Assembly: GCA_964541155.1 (NCBI GenBank) | Contig: CAZIPC010000001.1 | Location: 1 to 64,000 of the forward strand | Direction: 5' to 3' | Source of the DNA: UBA4416 sp964541155 | GTDB lineage: Bacteria; Bacteroidota; Bacteroidia; B-17B0; Aurantibacillaceae | DNA length: 64,000 bases | Shown here: positions 9,019 through 18,538 of the stretch, in pieces | Numbering within the stretch: position 1 is the first letter of the stretch | Layout: each line of letters opens with the position of its first letter | The notes under the pieces: generated by a model | Databases searched by the model: none | The model's input: only the letters and a program-made list of their open reading frames with translations | What the model was told of the DNA's origin: nothing | Made by a program: the position numbers and the translations under genes

Positions 9019-10788
9019 TTATTGTTTTACTATTTTTTTACAGTTCAATAATGTTTCGTTTTGTTTGATTTTTAGGATATAAAATCCATTTTTTAGTTCA
9101 CTTAAATTTATTACAGTTTGATTAGATGTTAGTTTAAATGAATTGCTTAGTTTTCCTAGAGCATCATATATTTCTATAATTATATTATTATCTACTTTTG
9201 ATGATTCTACGGTTAATTCGTTATTAATAGGATTGGGATATGTTTTAAAATAATAATCATTATTAGTTATAGTTGTATCAATATTATTAATAATTGATTT
9301 ATTTAATTTAAATTGATAAGGATACAGATAACTAGTAGGATTGGGTACACCATATATTTCTAAATAATAATTTCCTGGGCTAAGATTTTGAGTAAAGGTA
9401 ATTGAAGAAGCTCCATTACTTTGGGACGTATAAATAATAGTATTTGTGTTTGTTGATACAATGCGAGCAATAAGATTTGTAAGATTAATATTATTTATAG
9501 ATACGGTAACTGTATTATAATTATTTATATTAAACTGATAATCATCGAAATCGTAATAATATCCTCCTATTGGTTGTTTTGTAATAAACCCTGTGTAGGT
9601 AGTATCAAATCCAATATTATAAGATAAATTATATTGATTAGGTTCATCTAATCCTTGCATATTTTCATAATTTTTATCTGTTAATGAAATATGATTTGCA
9701 TTAATTGTAAAGGTATTTTGAGGGGCTGGTAAATTATAAAAATTATTTAAGTCTGCATTCTCATCATCTACGGCATAATCACCGTTATCAAATGGATTGG
9801 CTTTTCCTATAATACAAGAGTAGTCTATATCGTTTTGTATGCTTTTTTGATTTAATCCTAAAATTTGATTACCCGAATACTCATTACAATTAATATCTAC
9901 ATTATAAAAATTATAAGCTAAAATATCATCACATGTTGTATTACTTTCTAAGCCTCCAAATAAAAATACTCCTGCCGAATCGCTATAAAAGTAGGAAGTT
10001 CTTAAATCTCTTACGGCTTCAGATTGATTGTCGATATCTGTAAATAATGTTCCTAAAAACGACATGGACGCATTTGAGCCTCCATGAGGAGTTCCAGTTG
10101 TAACTAATTTCGCAACATGATGTTTGCCATCAGGCATCCAATTATTGGGGTTTTGAATATATTCTCTTGCTGCTAAACCTCCCATACTATGGCCCATTAA
10201 TATTACTTTGTTTCGGCCTGTAAGTTGTAAAACTCTGTATATAGCATCTCTTAAAGCTTTTCCTTGTTTTACTATTGCTGATTGATTACTTAATACATAA
10301 TTTGGTGATGAGGAACTTGGGTTAAATGATCCATTAATTCCAACATCAAAATTCACAAAGTAATAATCTCCAATTCCCCAAGTGCCTGCAAAAACTGCAA
10401 TATCTGCATTTTGGTTAGGATAAAATTTTGTATTACTTGTGTTATTATTTCCATCGTAATTTAAACAATAATCAAAACGACCTCCGTTAGATAAACCATA
10501 TTGTTGATTCATAAATGAATATGTAGTTGCTGCCCATGTTTCTGAATTAGAGCAAAGTCCATGTATAAAAATGATAGGATAAGGTAGTTTAATCGTATTG
10601 TTTAGTTGTTTTTTGTGATGTGAAAGTGGGCTAGTAGTTAATATTTTTCTTATTCCTAAAGAATCAGGTGATGATAAATATTCAAAATCTTGAGGTCGAG
10701 ATTTTGTAATTGAATTTATAGAATCAAATTGCTGAGCATAGGAAATAGTGCATAATAATATGCATATAAATACGAACTGTTTTTTCAT
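9019..10788 (-). CDS. Secreted lipase-like alpha/beta hydrolase with T9SS type A sorting domain
   Basis: The 589-residue protein starts with a signal peptide (about 1-18, cleavage near SYA-QQ). It continues into an alpha/beta hydrolase (about 65-360) with the oxyanion-side PIIFIHGLCSNSETW and nucleophile elbow GHSMGG (S201), followed by TTGTPHGGSNAS. A beta-sandwich resembling a bacterial pre-peptidase C-terminal domain follows (about 420-495). The last 75 residues are a T9SS type A sorting domain: YPNPINNELTVES, IYDALGK, LKNGFYILKI. T9SS cargo is translocated across the outer membrane, and the sorting domain is then removed. The substrate is probably a lipid or ester; the exact one is unknown. 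The gene is on the minus strand downstream of the LOG-family gene. Confidence 0.88.
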   Translation of the reverse strand: MKKQFVFICILLCTISYAQQFDSINSITKSRPQDFEYLSSPDSLGIRKILTTSPLSHHKKQLNNTIKLPYPIIFIHGLCSNSETWAATTYSFMNQQYGLSNGGRFDYCLNYDGNNNTSNTKFYPNQNADIAVFAGTWGIGDYYFVNFDVGINGSFNPSSSSPNYVLSNQSAIVKQGKALRDAIYRVLQLTGRNKVILMGHSMGGLAAREYIQNPNNWMPDGKHHVAKLVTTGTPHGGSNASMSFLGTLFTDIDNQSEAVRDLRTSYFYSDSAGVFLFGGLESNTTCDDILAYNFYNVDINCNEYSGNQILGLNQKSIQNDIDYSCIIGKANPFDNGDYAVDDENADLNNFYNLPAPQNTFTINANHISLTDKNYENMQGLDEPNQYNLSYNIGFDTTYTGFITKQPIGGYYYDFDDYQFNINNYNTVTVSINNINLTNLIARIVSTNTNTIIYTSQSNGASSITFTQNLSPGNYYLEIYGVPNPTSYLYPYQFKLNKSIINNIDTTITNNDYYFKTYPNPINNELTVESSKVDNNIIIEIYDALGKLSNSFKLTSNQTVINLSELKNGFYILKIKQNETLLNCKKIVKQ

Positions 10789-10847
10789 AATATAGATTAA
10801 CAGTTCGAATATAAATTCTTTAGTTTACATACGCAACAATTCGTTTT

Positions 10848-11561
10848 TTAAAAATTTGGTTTTAATAGATATTTACTGTAAAAGTCAACAATATGTTTTA
10901 CGGCTTCATCTGCTGTGTCTACAATTTTGAATAACTCTAAATCAGATTCATTTATATTATGTTCTTCATACAGCATGGTTTTTTTTATCCAATCTATTAG
11001 TCCTTGCCAATATTCTTTTCCTACTAAAACAACAGGAAATTCTGCAATTTTATTTGTTTGTACTAACGTTAAAGATTCAAATAATTCATCAATAGTACCA
11101 AACCCCCCAGGCATACCTATAAAACCTTGTGAGTATTTTAAGAAAACTGTTTTTCTTACAAAAAAATAGTTAAAGTCTATACTTTTGTCTCTGTCGATAT
11201 AATCATTTGGTTTTTGCTCAAATGGTAAGTTTATATTTAAACCAACAGAGTTTCCTTTACCTCTTTTAGCCCCTTTATTGGCAGCTTCCATAATTCCTGG
11301 ACCACCACCTGTAATAACGCCATATCCTTCTTGTGTTAGTTTAAATGCAATTTCTTCAGCTAATTGATAGTATTTGTTATCTGGTTTTGTTCTGGCTGAA
11401 CCAAATATAGAAACACAAGGGCCAATTTCTTGCATTCTTTCAAATCCATTAACAAATTCACTCATGATTTTAAAAATCTTCCAGCTATCTGAAGCCATAA
11501 TTTCTTTAGATTCTTTTATGGTAAATGCTTTTCTAATTTTTTCTTCTTTTTCTTGCGTCAT
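10848..11561 (-). CDS. LOG/TIGR00730 family Rossmann-fold nucleotide hydrolase
   Basis: The 237-residue protein has the two family signatures: GGGPGIMEAANKGA (about 85-98) and PGGFGTIDELFE (151-162), with the catalytic Arg/Glu set implied by VRKT and E159. In characterised members (LOG, PpnN) it cleaves the N-glycosidic bond of nucleoside 5'-monophosphates. The cytokinin role from plants should not be carried over. It lies 33 bp after uvrA on the same strand and may share its transcript. The length matches the bacterial family, and the start is the only Met before the conserved core. Confidence 0.9.
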   Translation of the reverse strand: MTQEKEEKIRKAFTIKESKEIMASDSWKIFKIMSEFVNGFERMQEIGPCVSIFGSARTKPDNKYYQLAEEIAFKLTQEGYGVITGGGPGIMEAANKGAKRGKGNSVGLNINLPFEQKPNDYIDRDKSIDFNYFFVRKTVFLKYSQGFIGMPGGFGTIDELFESLTLVQTNKIAEFPVVLVGKEYWQGLIDWIKKTMLYEEHNINESDLELFKIVDTADEAVKHIVDFYSKYLLKPNF

Positions 11562-11594
11562 ACGTTTATAATTTATTCAGTAAATTAGAGTGTT

Positions 11595-14450
11595 TTATAT
11601 CATTTCTTTTTTTAAAAATGGGGCAGTGTATCCTTTTTTATATTTTATCAATTCTTCTGGTGTGCCACTAAATAAAATTTCACCACCTCCTTTTCCACCT
11701 TCCATTCCTACATCAATAATATAATCAGCAACTTTAATGATATCCATATTGTGTTCAATAACTAACACTGTATTTCCACTATCAACTAATCTATTTAATA
11801 CTTCTAGCAGAATTCTAATATCTTCAAAATGTAAGCCAGTAGTTGGTTCATCTAAAATGTATAATGTATTTCCTGTATCTCTTTTGCTTAATTCTGTAGA
11901 TAGTTTTATGCGTTGAGCCTCTCCACCACTTAATGTTGTAGCCTGTTGCCCAAGTGTTATGTAACCTAATCCTACATCTTGTAATGTTTTTATTTGTCTA
12001 TAAATATTTGGTAACATTTCAAAAAAATCACAAGCTTGGTCAATAGTCATATTTAGCACATCGCTAATTGATTTTCCTTTATATCTTATTTCACAGGTTT
12101 CTCTATTATAACGTTTGCCATTACACTCATCACAGTTTACATATACATCTGGTAAAAAATTCATTTCTATAGTTTTTACACCAGCTCCTCCGCATGTTTC
12201 ACATCTACCACCTTTTACATTAAAAGAAAAGCGTCCAGGTTTGTAACCTCTAATTTTTGATTCGGGTAATTCTGCAAATAAATTTCTGATATCAGAAAAC
12301 ACATTTGTATATGTAGCTGGATTACTTCTAGGGGTGCGTCCAATGGGCGATTGGTCAATATCTATTACTTTATCAATAAAATCAATTCCTGTAAAAGATT
12401 TATAAGGTAGAGGTCGTTTTTCTGACTTGTAGAAGTAGTTGCTTAAAATAGGATATAGTGTTTCGTTTATTAAGCTTGATTTTCCTGACCCACTTACTCC
12501 AGTTACACAAATAAATTTGCCTAGAGGAATATCTATACTTACATTTTTTAGATTATGGCCAGTACAGCCTTTTAAACTTAGTATTTTTCCATTTCCTTTT
12601 CGTCGTAATTTTGGTATTTCAATACATCTTTTACCGGTAATATAATCGGCAGTTACTGTATTAAACTTAAGCATTTGTTTTGGTGGAGCTGCTGCCACAA
12701 CTTTTCCGCCATGTATACCGGCGCCAGGGCCTATATCAATTACATAGTCAGATTCAATAATCATATCTTTATCATGCTCAACAACTAATACACTATTACC
12801 AACATCACGTAAATTTTTAAGAGCTTCAATTAATCGCATATTATCTCGTTGATGTAATCCAATACTTGGTTCATCTAAAATATAGAGTACGCCAACTAAT
12901 TGTGAGCCTATTTGAGTTGCCAGACGTATGCGTTGTGCTTCGCCACCACTTAATGTTTTAGACGACCTATTGAGCGTAACATAGTCTAACCCAACTTCCA
13001 ATAAAAAACCTATACGAGTTCTGATTTCTTTTAATACTTCTTTTGCTATAACGTTTTGCGATTTGCTTAATCGTTTTTCTATTCCTTTAAACCAATCATT
13101 TAAAATATTGATATCCATTTCGGATAATTCGGCAATATTTTTATTATCTATTTTAAAATAGAGAGCTTCTTTTTTTAATCTTGTTCCATTACATACCGAA
13201 CAATTTATTTTATTGGTAAATCCTTCTACCCATCTTAACATCGCAGGAGAAGGATCTTCTTCTGCCTGACGAGAAATATGGGTTGCTATACCATCAAAAG
13301 CAGAACTGTATCCATTTGAATTGGTATCTGATTTTATAGTAAATAGTTCTTCAGATCCATTTAATAAGATATTTACAGCTTCTTCGGGTATATCTTCAAA
13401 AGCTGTATCTAAGGTAAATTTATATTTTTCTCCAATTGCTTCAATTTGTTTAAATACCCATATTCCCTTAGAGGGGCCTAAAGGAGCTATAGCTCCTTTT
13501 CGGATTGATAATTTTTGATTTGGAACTATTTTACTAATATCTACTTCTGATACGACACCTAACCCATTACAATGAGGACAAGCGCCATAGGGCGAATTAA
13601 ATGAAAACAAGTTAGGAGCAGGTTCGTCGTAAGAAATACCACTTGTAGGACACATTAAAGAACGACTGAAAAATTGAACTTTACCAAATCCAAACGTATT
13701 TGTTTTCTTTTTTGTTTTAGTAATCTCGTCTTCGTGTTCTAAAACCATGATGGTTCCTTTACCTTGTTTCATGGCTGTTTGAAGGGATTGATATAAACGT
13801 GGTTTTATGTCTTTAGTTATTTCTATCCTATCTATAACAATTTCTATATCGTGAATTTTATAACGATCAACTTGCATCTTAGGAGTTATATCTACAATAG
13901 CTCCATCTATACGAATTTTACTAAACCCTTTTTTTCTGACATCTTCAAATAATTCTCTGTAATGCCCTTTACGTCCTTTTATAATAGGCGCTAATAAATT
14001 AATTTTTTTATTCTTGTATTTTTCAAGAATTAGCTCAATAATTTGTTCATCGCTATAACGAACCATTTTTTCGCCAGTTACATAAGAATACGCTTCTCCA
14101 GACCGAGCAAAAAGTAAGCGTAAAAAATCATAAATTTCAGTAATGGTTCCTACTGTTGAACGAGGGTTTTTGTTAACTGTTTTTTGTTCTATTGAAATAA
14201 CAGGACTTAATCCAGATATTTTGTCAACATCCGGTCGTTCCATATTGCCTAAAAATTGTCTAGCATAACTCGAGAAACTTTCGATATATCTGCGCTGACC
14301 TTCAGCGTATATAGTATCAAAGGCTAGTGATGATTTACCGCTACCACTTAAACCAGTTAATACAACTAATTTATTTCTTGGTATTTTTAGTGATATGTCT
14401 TTTAAATTGTGGGCACGTGCACCAATCACTTCTATTTGTTCATCTTCCAT
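11595..14450 (-). CDS. uvrA: Excinuclease ABC subunit A
   Basis: The 951-residue DNA-damage recognition ATPase of nucleotide excision repair is full length. It shows two ABC modules: Walker A GLSGSGKSS (about 33-41) and GVSGSGKSS (K near 657); two LSGGEAQRI signature sequences; and zinc-binding pairs CPHCNG/CSVCNG in the first half and CETCGG/CDECNG in the second. The family-typical GQRRYIESFSSYARQFL region is present. The start codon abuts the stop of the upstream transglycosylase with no gap, so the two genes are co-transcribed and probably coupled. No SOS-type operator is apparent. Confidence 0.98.
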   Translation of the reverse strand: MEDEQIEVIGARAHNLKDISLKIPRNKLVVLTGLSGSGKSSLAFDTIYAEGQRRYIESFSSYARQFLGNMERPDVDKISGLSPVISIEQKTVNKNPRSTVGTITEIYDFLRLLFARSGEAYSYVTGEKMVRYSDEQIIELILEKYKNKKINLLAPIIKGRKGHYRELFEDVRKKGFSKIRIDGAIVDITPKMQVDRYKIHDIEIVIDRIEITKDIKPRLYQSLQTAMKQGKGTIMVLEHEDEITKTKKKTNTFGFGKVQFFSRSLMCPTSGISYDEPAPNLFSFNSPYGACPHCNGLGVVSEVDISKIVPNQKLSIRKGAIAPLGPSKGIWVFKQIEAIGEKYKFTLDTAFEDIPEEAVNILLNGSEELFTIKSDTNSNGYSSAFDGIATHISRQAEEDPSPAMLRWVEGFTNKINCSVCNGTRLKKEALYFKIDNKNIAELSEMDINILNDWFKGIEKRLSKSQNVIAKEVLKEIRTRIGFLLEVGLDYVTLNRSSKTLSGGEAQRIRLATQIGSQLVGVLYILDEPSIGLHQRDNMRLIEALKNLRDVGNSVLVVEHDKDMIIESDYVIDIGPGAGIHGGKVVAAAPPKQMLKFNTVTADYITGKRCIEIPKLRRKGNGKILSLKGCTGHNLKNVSIDIPLGKFICVTGVSGSGKSSLINETLYPILSNYFYKSEKRPLPYKSFTGIDFIDKVIDIDQSPIGRTPRSNPATYTNVFSDIRNLFAELPESKIRGYKPGRFSFNVKGGRCETCGGAGVKTIEMNFLPDVYVNCDECNGKRYNRETCEIRYKGKSISDVLNMTIDQACDFFEMLPNIYRQIKTLQDVGLGYITLGQQATTLSGGEAQRIKLSTELSKRDTGNTLYILDEPTTGLHFEDIRILLEVLNRLVDSGNTVLVIEHNMDIIKVADYIIDVGMEGGKGGGEILFSGTPEELIKYKKGYTAPFLKKEMI

Positions 14451-15515
14451 TTATTTTTTGATGCTATCGGTTATTAATTTTAAAGTATCTATTGTTGCTT
14501 TTATATTTAACGAGTCGAATGTGGTTTTTTTAGGAAATACATCATCAGTATAAACACTTATATTGAGGTTTTTGTTTTTAGGAATTTTAATAATAAATAT
14601 TTTTTTATCTGTATTGATGAGTTGTTTTCCAATTAACCAAGGGTTAAATGTTTTAATCGTTAAAATATCAGTTTTAAGATGAACAGCAAATGCTTCTAAA
14701 TTAGTAATTGTTGAATCTATTTTTATATTTTTAAAAGTAGGAAATGTATTTTTTTTATTTATTTTATGTTTTACACCAAAATGTTCAGGAGTTGATAGTA
14801 GTGTTTTGTATGCTAATATTCTATATACAAAACTTCCTGTTTCATTATTTAATAATAAATCATAATAGTTATTGGTTTGTTGTTGTTTTAGTGCATGTTG
14901 AATGCCTCCAATACCAACATTATATGCAGCAGCAGCTAATGTCCAATTTTTAAAATATCTATAAGCATCTTTAAAATGTTTACAAGCTACTAATGTTGAT
15001 TTTTCAACATCTAATCGTTCGTCAATTTGATTATTTACGGTTAGGCCATAATGTTGTGCAGTTTCTGGCATTAATTGCCAAAACCCTGTAGCTCCCATTG
15101 CAGATACAACATTAGTTAAATGGCTTTCAATGATTGCTACGTATTTAAAGTCATCCGGAACTCCTTCTTTTTTTAATATGGGTTCAATTAATGGAAACCA
15201 TTTTTGTGCTCGTAAAAATAATTCTAATGAAGAGTGTTTCCATGATTTATTAGAAAAAAATTCTTTCTCTAAACTTTCTTTTATTTCATAATCATTGAGT
15301 GGAACCCTTTCGCCTGCAAAGGCTAAATTTGTTGGTATATTTAAGCCTAATACCCTGTAATTAGAGTCAGAATAGTCTGTGGTAAATTGAGGGTTAAAGT
15401 TTACAATAGAAATGCTAAAGTTTATAAAAACCCATATCAATAAACTAAAAAAAGTTTTTTTGTAGAGAGGAGATGGTTCACGAAAAATTTTTAATAACCA
15501 AACAGATATTGTCAC
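14451..15515 (-). CDS. Membrane-anchored lytic transglycosylase (SLT family)
   Basis: The 354-residue protein has one N-terminal hydrophobic segment (about 21-40) as an anchor or uncleaved signal. The SLT catalytic domain (about 105-250) carries catalytic E130 in VAIIESHL and the diagnostic GATGFWQLMPETA (141-153), plus AAAAYNVGIGGI. The C-terminal part (about 270-320) resembles a weak LysM unit: a hydrophobic helix-turn, NPWL, then IFIIKIPK. It would cleave glycan strands of peptidoglycan to 1,6-anhydro products in the periplasm, MltD-like. It is directly upstream of uvrA with zero spacing. The stretch 15516-15595 separates it from rfbC. Confidence 0.92.
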   Translation of the reverse strand: MTISVWLLKIFREPSPLYKKTFFSLLIWVFINFSISIVNFNPQFTTDYSDSNYRVLGLNIPTNLAFAGERVPLNDYEIKESLEKEFFSNKSWKHSSLELFLRAQKWFPLIEPILKKEGVPDDFKYVAIIESHLTNVVSAMGATGFWQLMPETAQHYGLTVNNQIDERLDVEKSTLVACKHFKDAYRYFKNWTLAAAAYNVGIGGIQHALKQQQTNNYYDLLLNNETGSFVYRILAYKTLLSTPEHFGVKHKINKKNTFPTFKNIKIDSTITNLEAFAVHLKTDILTIKTFNPWLIGKQLINTDKKIFIIKIPKNKNLNISVYTDDVFPKKTTFDSLNIKATIDTLKLITDSIKK

Positions 15516-15595
15516 TTTCTTTTTTATAATCTTATTAAGGTATAAAGATACTAAAGTGATTGAATAAAAATAATTCTGGTAAGGTATAAAATGCT

Positions 15596-16138
15596 TTAAA
15601 ATGGGCTTTCAAAATTTTTGAAAGGAGTTGCAATTAAATCTTTTTCAGATAATATTGGATTAGATACATTCCAATTAATATTTAAATCTGTATCGTTCCA
15701 TAAAATTGCGCCTTCAGCGTTTTTATGGTAGGTATTAGTACACTTATATGAAAAAACAGTATTATCTCTTAACGTTAAAAATCCATGGGCAAATCCTGAA
15801 GGAATATAAAACATTGTTTTATTTTCTTCTGTTAGTTCAATGGCTTCATATTGGCCGTAAGTAGGAGATCCTTTTCTAATATCAACAGCTACATCTAAAA
15901 CTGCTCCAGAGATAACGCGCACTAATTTACCTTGGTCAAATGGTGGAATTTGGAAATGTAAACCTCTTAATACATTTTTATTTGAGAGTGATTGATTATC
16001 TTGAACAAAATTCACATTAATTCCATGTTGTTTAAAAACATTTTCGTTATAACTTTCAAAAAAGTAACCTCTACTGTCAGCAAATACTTTTGGTTTAATA
16101 ATTAATAAATCGTTTATTTTTGTTTTAATTATTTCCAT
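15596..16138 (-). CDS. rfbC: dTDP-4-dehydrorhamnose 3,5-epimerase
   Basis: The 180-residue cupin epimerase is full length. RGLHFQIPP contains the catalytic base H61. D84 (LDVAVDIRKGSPTYG), Y131 (FSYKCTNTYH) and the IPSGFAHGF core motif are also present. The enzyme makes dTDP-4-keto-L-rhamnose for surface polysaccharide. The companion genes rfbA, rfbB and rfbD are absent from the window, so the rest of the pathway must be elsewhere. It is 57 bp downstream of the Wza-like lipoprotein gene, probably in one operon with it. Confidence 0.95.
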   Translation of the reverse strand: MEIIKTKINDLLIIKPKVFADSRGYFFESYNENVFKQHGINVNFVQDNQSLSNKNVLRGLHFQIPPFDQGKLVRVISGAVLDVAVDIRKGSPTYGQYEAIELTEENKTMFYIPSGFAHGFLTLRDNTVFSYKCTNTYHKNAEGAILWNDTDLNINWNVSNPILSEKDLIATPFKNFESPF

Positions 16139-16195
16139 AATTTATCGATGAGTTTACTTCGTTGATGTTATACTGTTATTATTTAGAGATACTTA

Positions 16196-16954
16196 TTATT
16201 TTATTCTTAAAACTAAAGTATATAGTAAAAATGTAGAACTAATTAACGTAATAATAGGAGTAATTTCAGCTACTATGGTTTTGGCAAATCTATATCTTGG
16301 CTCAACATAAATAATATCATGAGCCAACACTACCGTGTTGCCAACAGAAACACCTTCAATTTTTGATAAATCCATTAAGTATACTTTAGGCTTTTCATTA
16401 TCTTGATTTCTGATGAGTTTTACTTTGTAAGCTTTACCATCTTCAGAAATTCCTCCAGTAAGAGCCAAGGCTTCTATCACGGTTGTATTATTATTTGTTA
16501 AGTTCAAAACTTTAGCTACACCACCATTTCCAGGAAAAACAATCACTCGTTTGTTGGTTATGTTTAAATAAACGAAAGGTTTTACATAATAATCGGCATA
16601 AATTTGTTCCAAATATTCTGTAGCTTCTCTGATGCTTAATCCTGCTAATTTTACTCTACCTATTAATGGTAATTTACAGGTCCCATCTCTATTTACAACA
16701 TAATCTAAATCTATCCATCTTGTTAATTGACTGGAACTAGCTAAATCTATAATTTTAAAACCGTCATTTGAGAATATTCGAACATTAACAATGTCATTAA
16801 CATCTATTTTGTAATCTTGTTTAGATAAGGAATCTACTATTTTGTCGTAAGTGTAATCTTTAGATGTTTTAAGCATCAAGTTAGATCTAAAAACTTTACA
16901 AGAAGAAAAGTTTAAGATGATTGACAATAATAAAAGATACTTGAAAAAACGCAT
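16196..16954 (-). CDS. Short Wza-like polysaccharide export lipoprotein
   Basis: The 252-residue protein starts with a lipoprotein signal (lipobox FSSC near 16-19). Next comes a polysaccharide-export (Poly_export) domain (about 45-140; YKIDVNDIVNVRIFSNDG and GTCKLPLIGRVKLAGLSI), then an SLBB-like segment (about 150-195). It ends in a hydrophobic helix (about 225-250) followed by RIK. It is shorter than E. coli Wza (about 380 residues), a form common in Bacteroidetes. No Wzc-type kinase or flippase is next to it. A textbook promoter lies just upstream (16971-17000). It likely forms the outer-membrane exit for a rhamnose-containing polymer, given the neighbouring rfbC. Confidence 0.9.
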   Translation of the reverse strand: MRFFKYLLLLSIILNFSSCKVFRSNLMLKTSKDYTYDKIVDSLSKQDYKIDVNDIVNVRIFSNDGFKIIDLASSSQLTRWIDLDYVVNRDGTCKLPLIGRVKLAGLSIREATEYLEQIYADYYVKPFVYLNITNKRVIVFPGNGGVAKVLNLTNNNTTVIEALALTGGISEDGKAYKVKLIRNQDNEKPKVYLMDLSKIEGVSVGNTVVLAHDIIYVEPRYRFAKTIVAEITPIITLISSTFLLYTLVLRIK

Positions 16955-16970
16955 AGATTTAATTGTTGTA

Positions 16971-17000
16971 CAAAGTTATAATTTATCTATTAATATCAAA
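16971..17000 (-). promoter_or_regulatory. Bacteroidetes-type promoter of the Wza-like gene and rfbC
   Basis: Read on the minus strand, TTTG (16997-17000) is followed by an 18-bp spacer and TAACTTTG (16971-16978). This matches the Bacteroidetes primary sigma consensus TTTG-N19-TAnnTTTG at every fixed base. The ATG at 16954 is about 17 bp beyond the -7 box, giving a very short leader. Confidence 0.75.
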
Positions 17001-17076
17001 AAATGAAAATCTATCTCTTAAAAATACTAGAAATTATTTAGTGATTTTTTTAATTTAATCTTCTTGTAATTGCTGG

Positions 17077-18444
17077 TTAGTCGGTTATTAATTCAGTGGA
17101 TAATTTATTAAAATTTATTCCGTCAAAATTACCTGAGCTCATCATTAATAATACGTGATGGTTTAATTTTTTAATCTTTAAATAATCTTGTAGCGCTTTG
17201 CTATCAGTAAATACTTTTAGGTCTTTTCTATTAAAATAGTCAAGCACTTGTTCTTCTGTTATTGGTTTTAGTTTTTTGTGTGAGATGGTGTGTGGATTGA
17301 AATAAACAATTGCTTCATCAGCGTCGTTCATTGCTCCATTATATTCGGCTAAAAAAGTTTCGTTTAAGCTACTAAATGTATGCAATTCCATGCATGCGAT
17401 GATTTTTCTATCTATAAATTGTTGTTTTACGGCTTGTGTTGTTGCTTTTAGTTTAGAAGGAGAATGAGCAAAGTCTTTATAAAAGGCGAAGTTTGTTGTT
17501 TTGTATACTAATTCAAGTCGCTTTGCAGCTCCTTTAAACGATTGAATAGCTTCATAAAATAGATCATCTGTTAAACCTAATTTATTACAAACTAATCTTG
17601 CTCCATTTAGGTTTAATAAATTATGATTGCCAAATATTTTGAGAGGAATGTCATTATGTTCTCTTATTAAAATAGTTACTCCATTTTCAATCCGGTGTAT
17701 TGGAATAGAGTAGGGGGTTTTGGAAATAGTATTTAATTTACCTGATTTTTCTGCTATTTTTCGTAATTCTATATCATCATTGCAATAGATTAAACTGCCA
17801 TTTTTTTCAATTAAATCAATAAATTTCTCAAATTGATTTACATATATTTCAAATGTGGGAAATACATTGATATGATCCCAGGCAATACCGCTAATGATGG
17901 CAATGTTTGGTCTGTATAAATGAAATTTAGGTCGTCTATCAATTGGAGATGCTAAGTATTCATCACCCTCTATAATAGCTATTGGAGCTTCTTTAGTTAG
18001 TTTAACCATTGTGTTAAATCCTTCTAATTGAGCACCTACCATGAAATCAGCATTTACATTATGGTAATTTAAAACATGTAAAATCATAGCTGTAATAGTG
18101 GTTTTACCATGGCTCCCACCTATTACTACTCGTATTTTATCTTTTGTTGCCTCATAAATGTATTCTGGATAAGAATATATTTTAAGTCCTAGTTCTTTAG
18201 CTTTTATTAGTTCAGGATTGTCTTCTCTGGCGTGCATCCCTAAAATAACAGCGTCTATATCTTTATTAATTTTGGAAGGAAACCAGCCAATTTCGGGGGG
18301 TAAAATGCCTGAGTTTTTTAATCGGGTTTTTGATGGTTCATTGATTTCGTCATCACTTCCTGTTACTGTAAATCCTTTTTCATGTAAAGCTAATGCCATG
18401 TTGTGCATAGCACTTCCTCCAATTGCAATTAAGTGAACTCGCAT
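17077..18444 (-). CDS. mpl: Murein peptide ligase Mpl (UDP-MurNAc:tripeptide ligase)
   Basis: The 455-residue Mur-ligase family protein has an N-terminal Rossmann segment (HLIAIGGSAMHNMALAL, about 4-20). The ATP loop is GSHGKTT at 110-116, the central domain carries EGDEYLASP, and a C-terminal domain with YKDFAHSPSKLKAT follows. Mpl attaches recycled L-Ala-gamma-D-Glu-mDAP to UDP-MurNAc. The GGSAMHN start and the FAHSP motif distinguish it from MurC. With the window's transglycosylase and NagZ-like enzyme it points to active murein recycling. It appears monocistronic, between the Wza-like gene and the desaturase terminator. Confidence 0.9.
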   Translation of the reverse strand: MRVHLIAIGGSAMHNMALALHEKGFTVTGSDDEINEPSKTRLKNSGILPPEIGWFPSKINKDIDAVILGMHAREDNPELIKAKELGLKIYSYPEYIYEATKDKIRVVIGGSHGKTTITAMILHVLNYHNVNADFMVGAQLEGFNTMVKLTKEAPIAIIEGDEYLASPIDRRPKFHLYRPNIAIISGIAWDHINVFPTFEIYVNQFEKFIDLIEKNGSLIYCNDDIELRKIAEKSGKLNTISKTPYSIPIHRIENGVTILIREHNDIPLKIFGNHNLLNLNGARLVCNKLGLTDDLFYEAIQSFKGAAKRLELVYKTTNFAFYKDFAHSPSKLKATTQAVKQQFIDRKIIACMELHTFSSLNETFLAEYNGAMNDADEAIVYFNPHTISHKKLKPITEEQVLDYFNRKDLKVFTDSKALQDYLKIKKLNHHVLLMMSSGNFDGINFNKLSTELITD

Positions 18445-18489
18445 AGTAGAACTTTATTAGTTTTTTACGAAGTAAGCCTTTTTAAATAA

Positions 18490-18518
18490 AAAATGCAGAC
18501 TCCAGAAGTCTGCATTTT
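18490..18518 (-). terminator. Intrinsic terminator of the desaturase gene
   Basis: Perfect 12-bp inverted repeat (AAAATGCAGACT / AGTCTGCATTTT) with a 5-nt loop at 18502-18506. On the minus strand the stem is followed by a T-rich run. It lies 20 bp past the desaturase stop and upstream of mpl. Confidence 0.85.
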
Positions 18519-18538
18519 AAACAATAGAGTGTTAAGTA

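Noticed and set aside
10801..10860. GTTCGAAT sequence suggestive of a tRNA T-arm
   Set aside because: No matching acceptor, D or anticodon stems surround it; it lies in the leader of the lipase gene.
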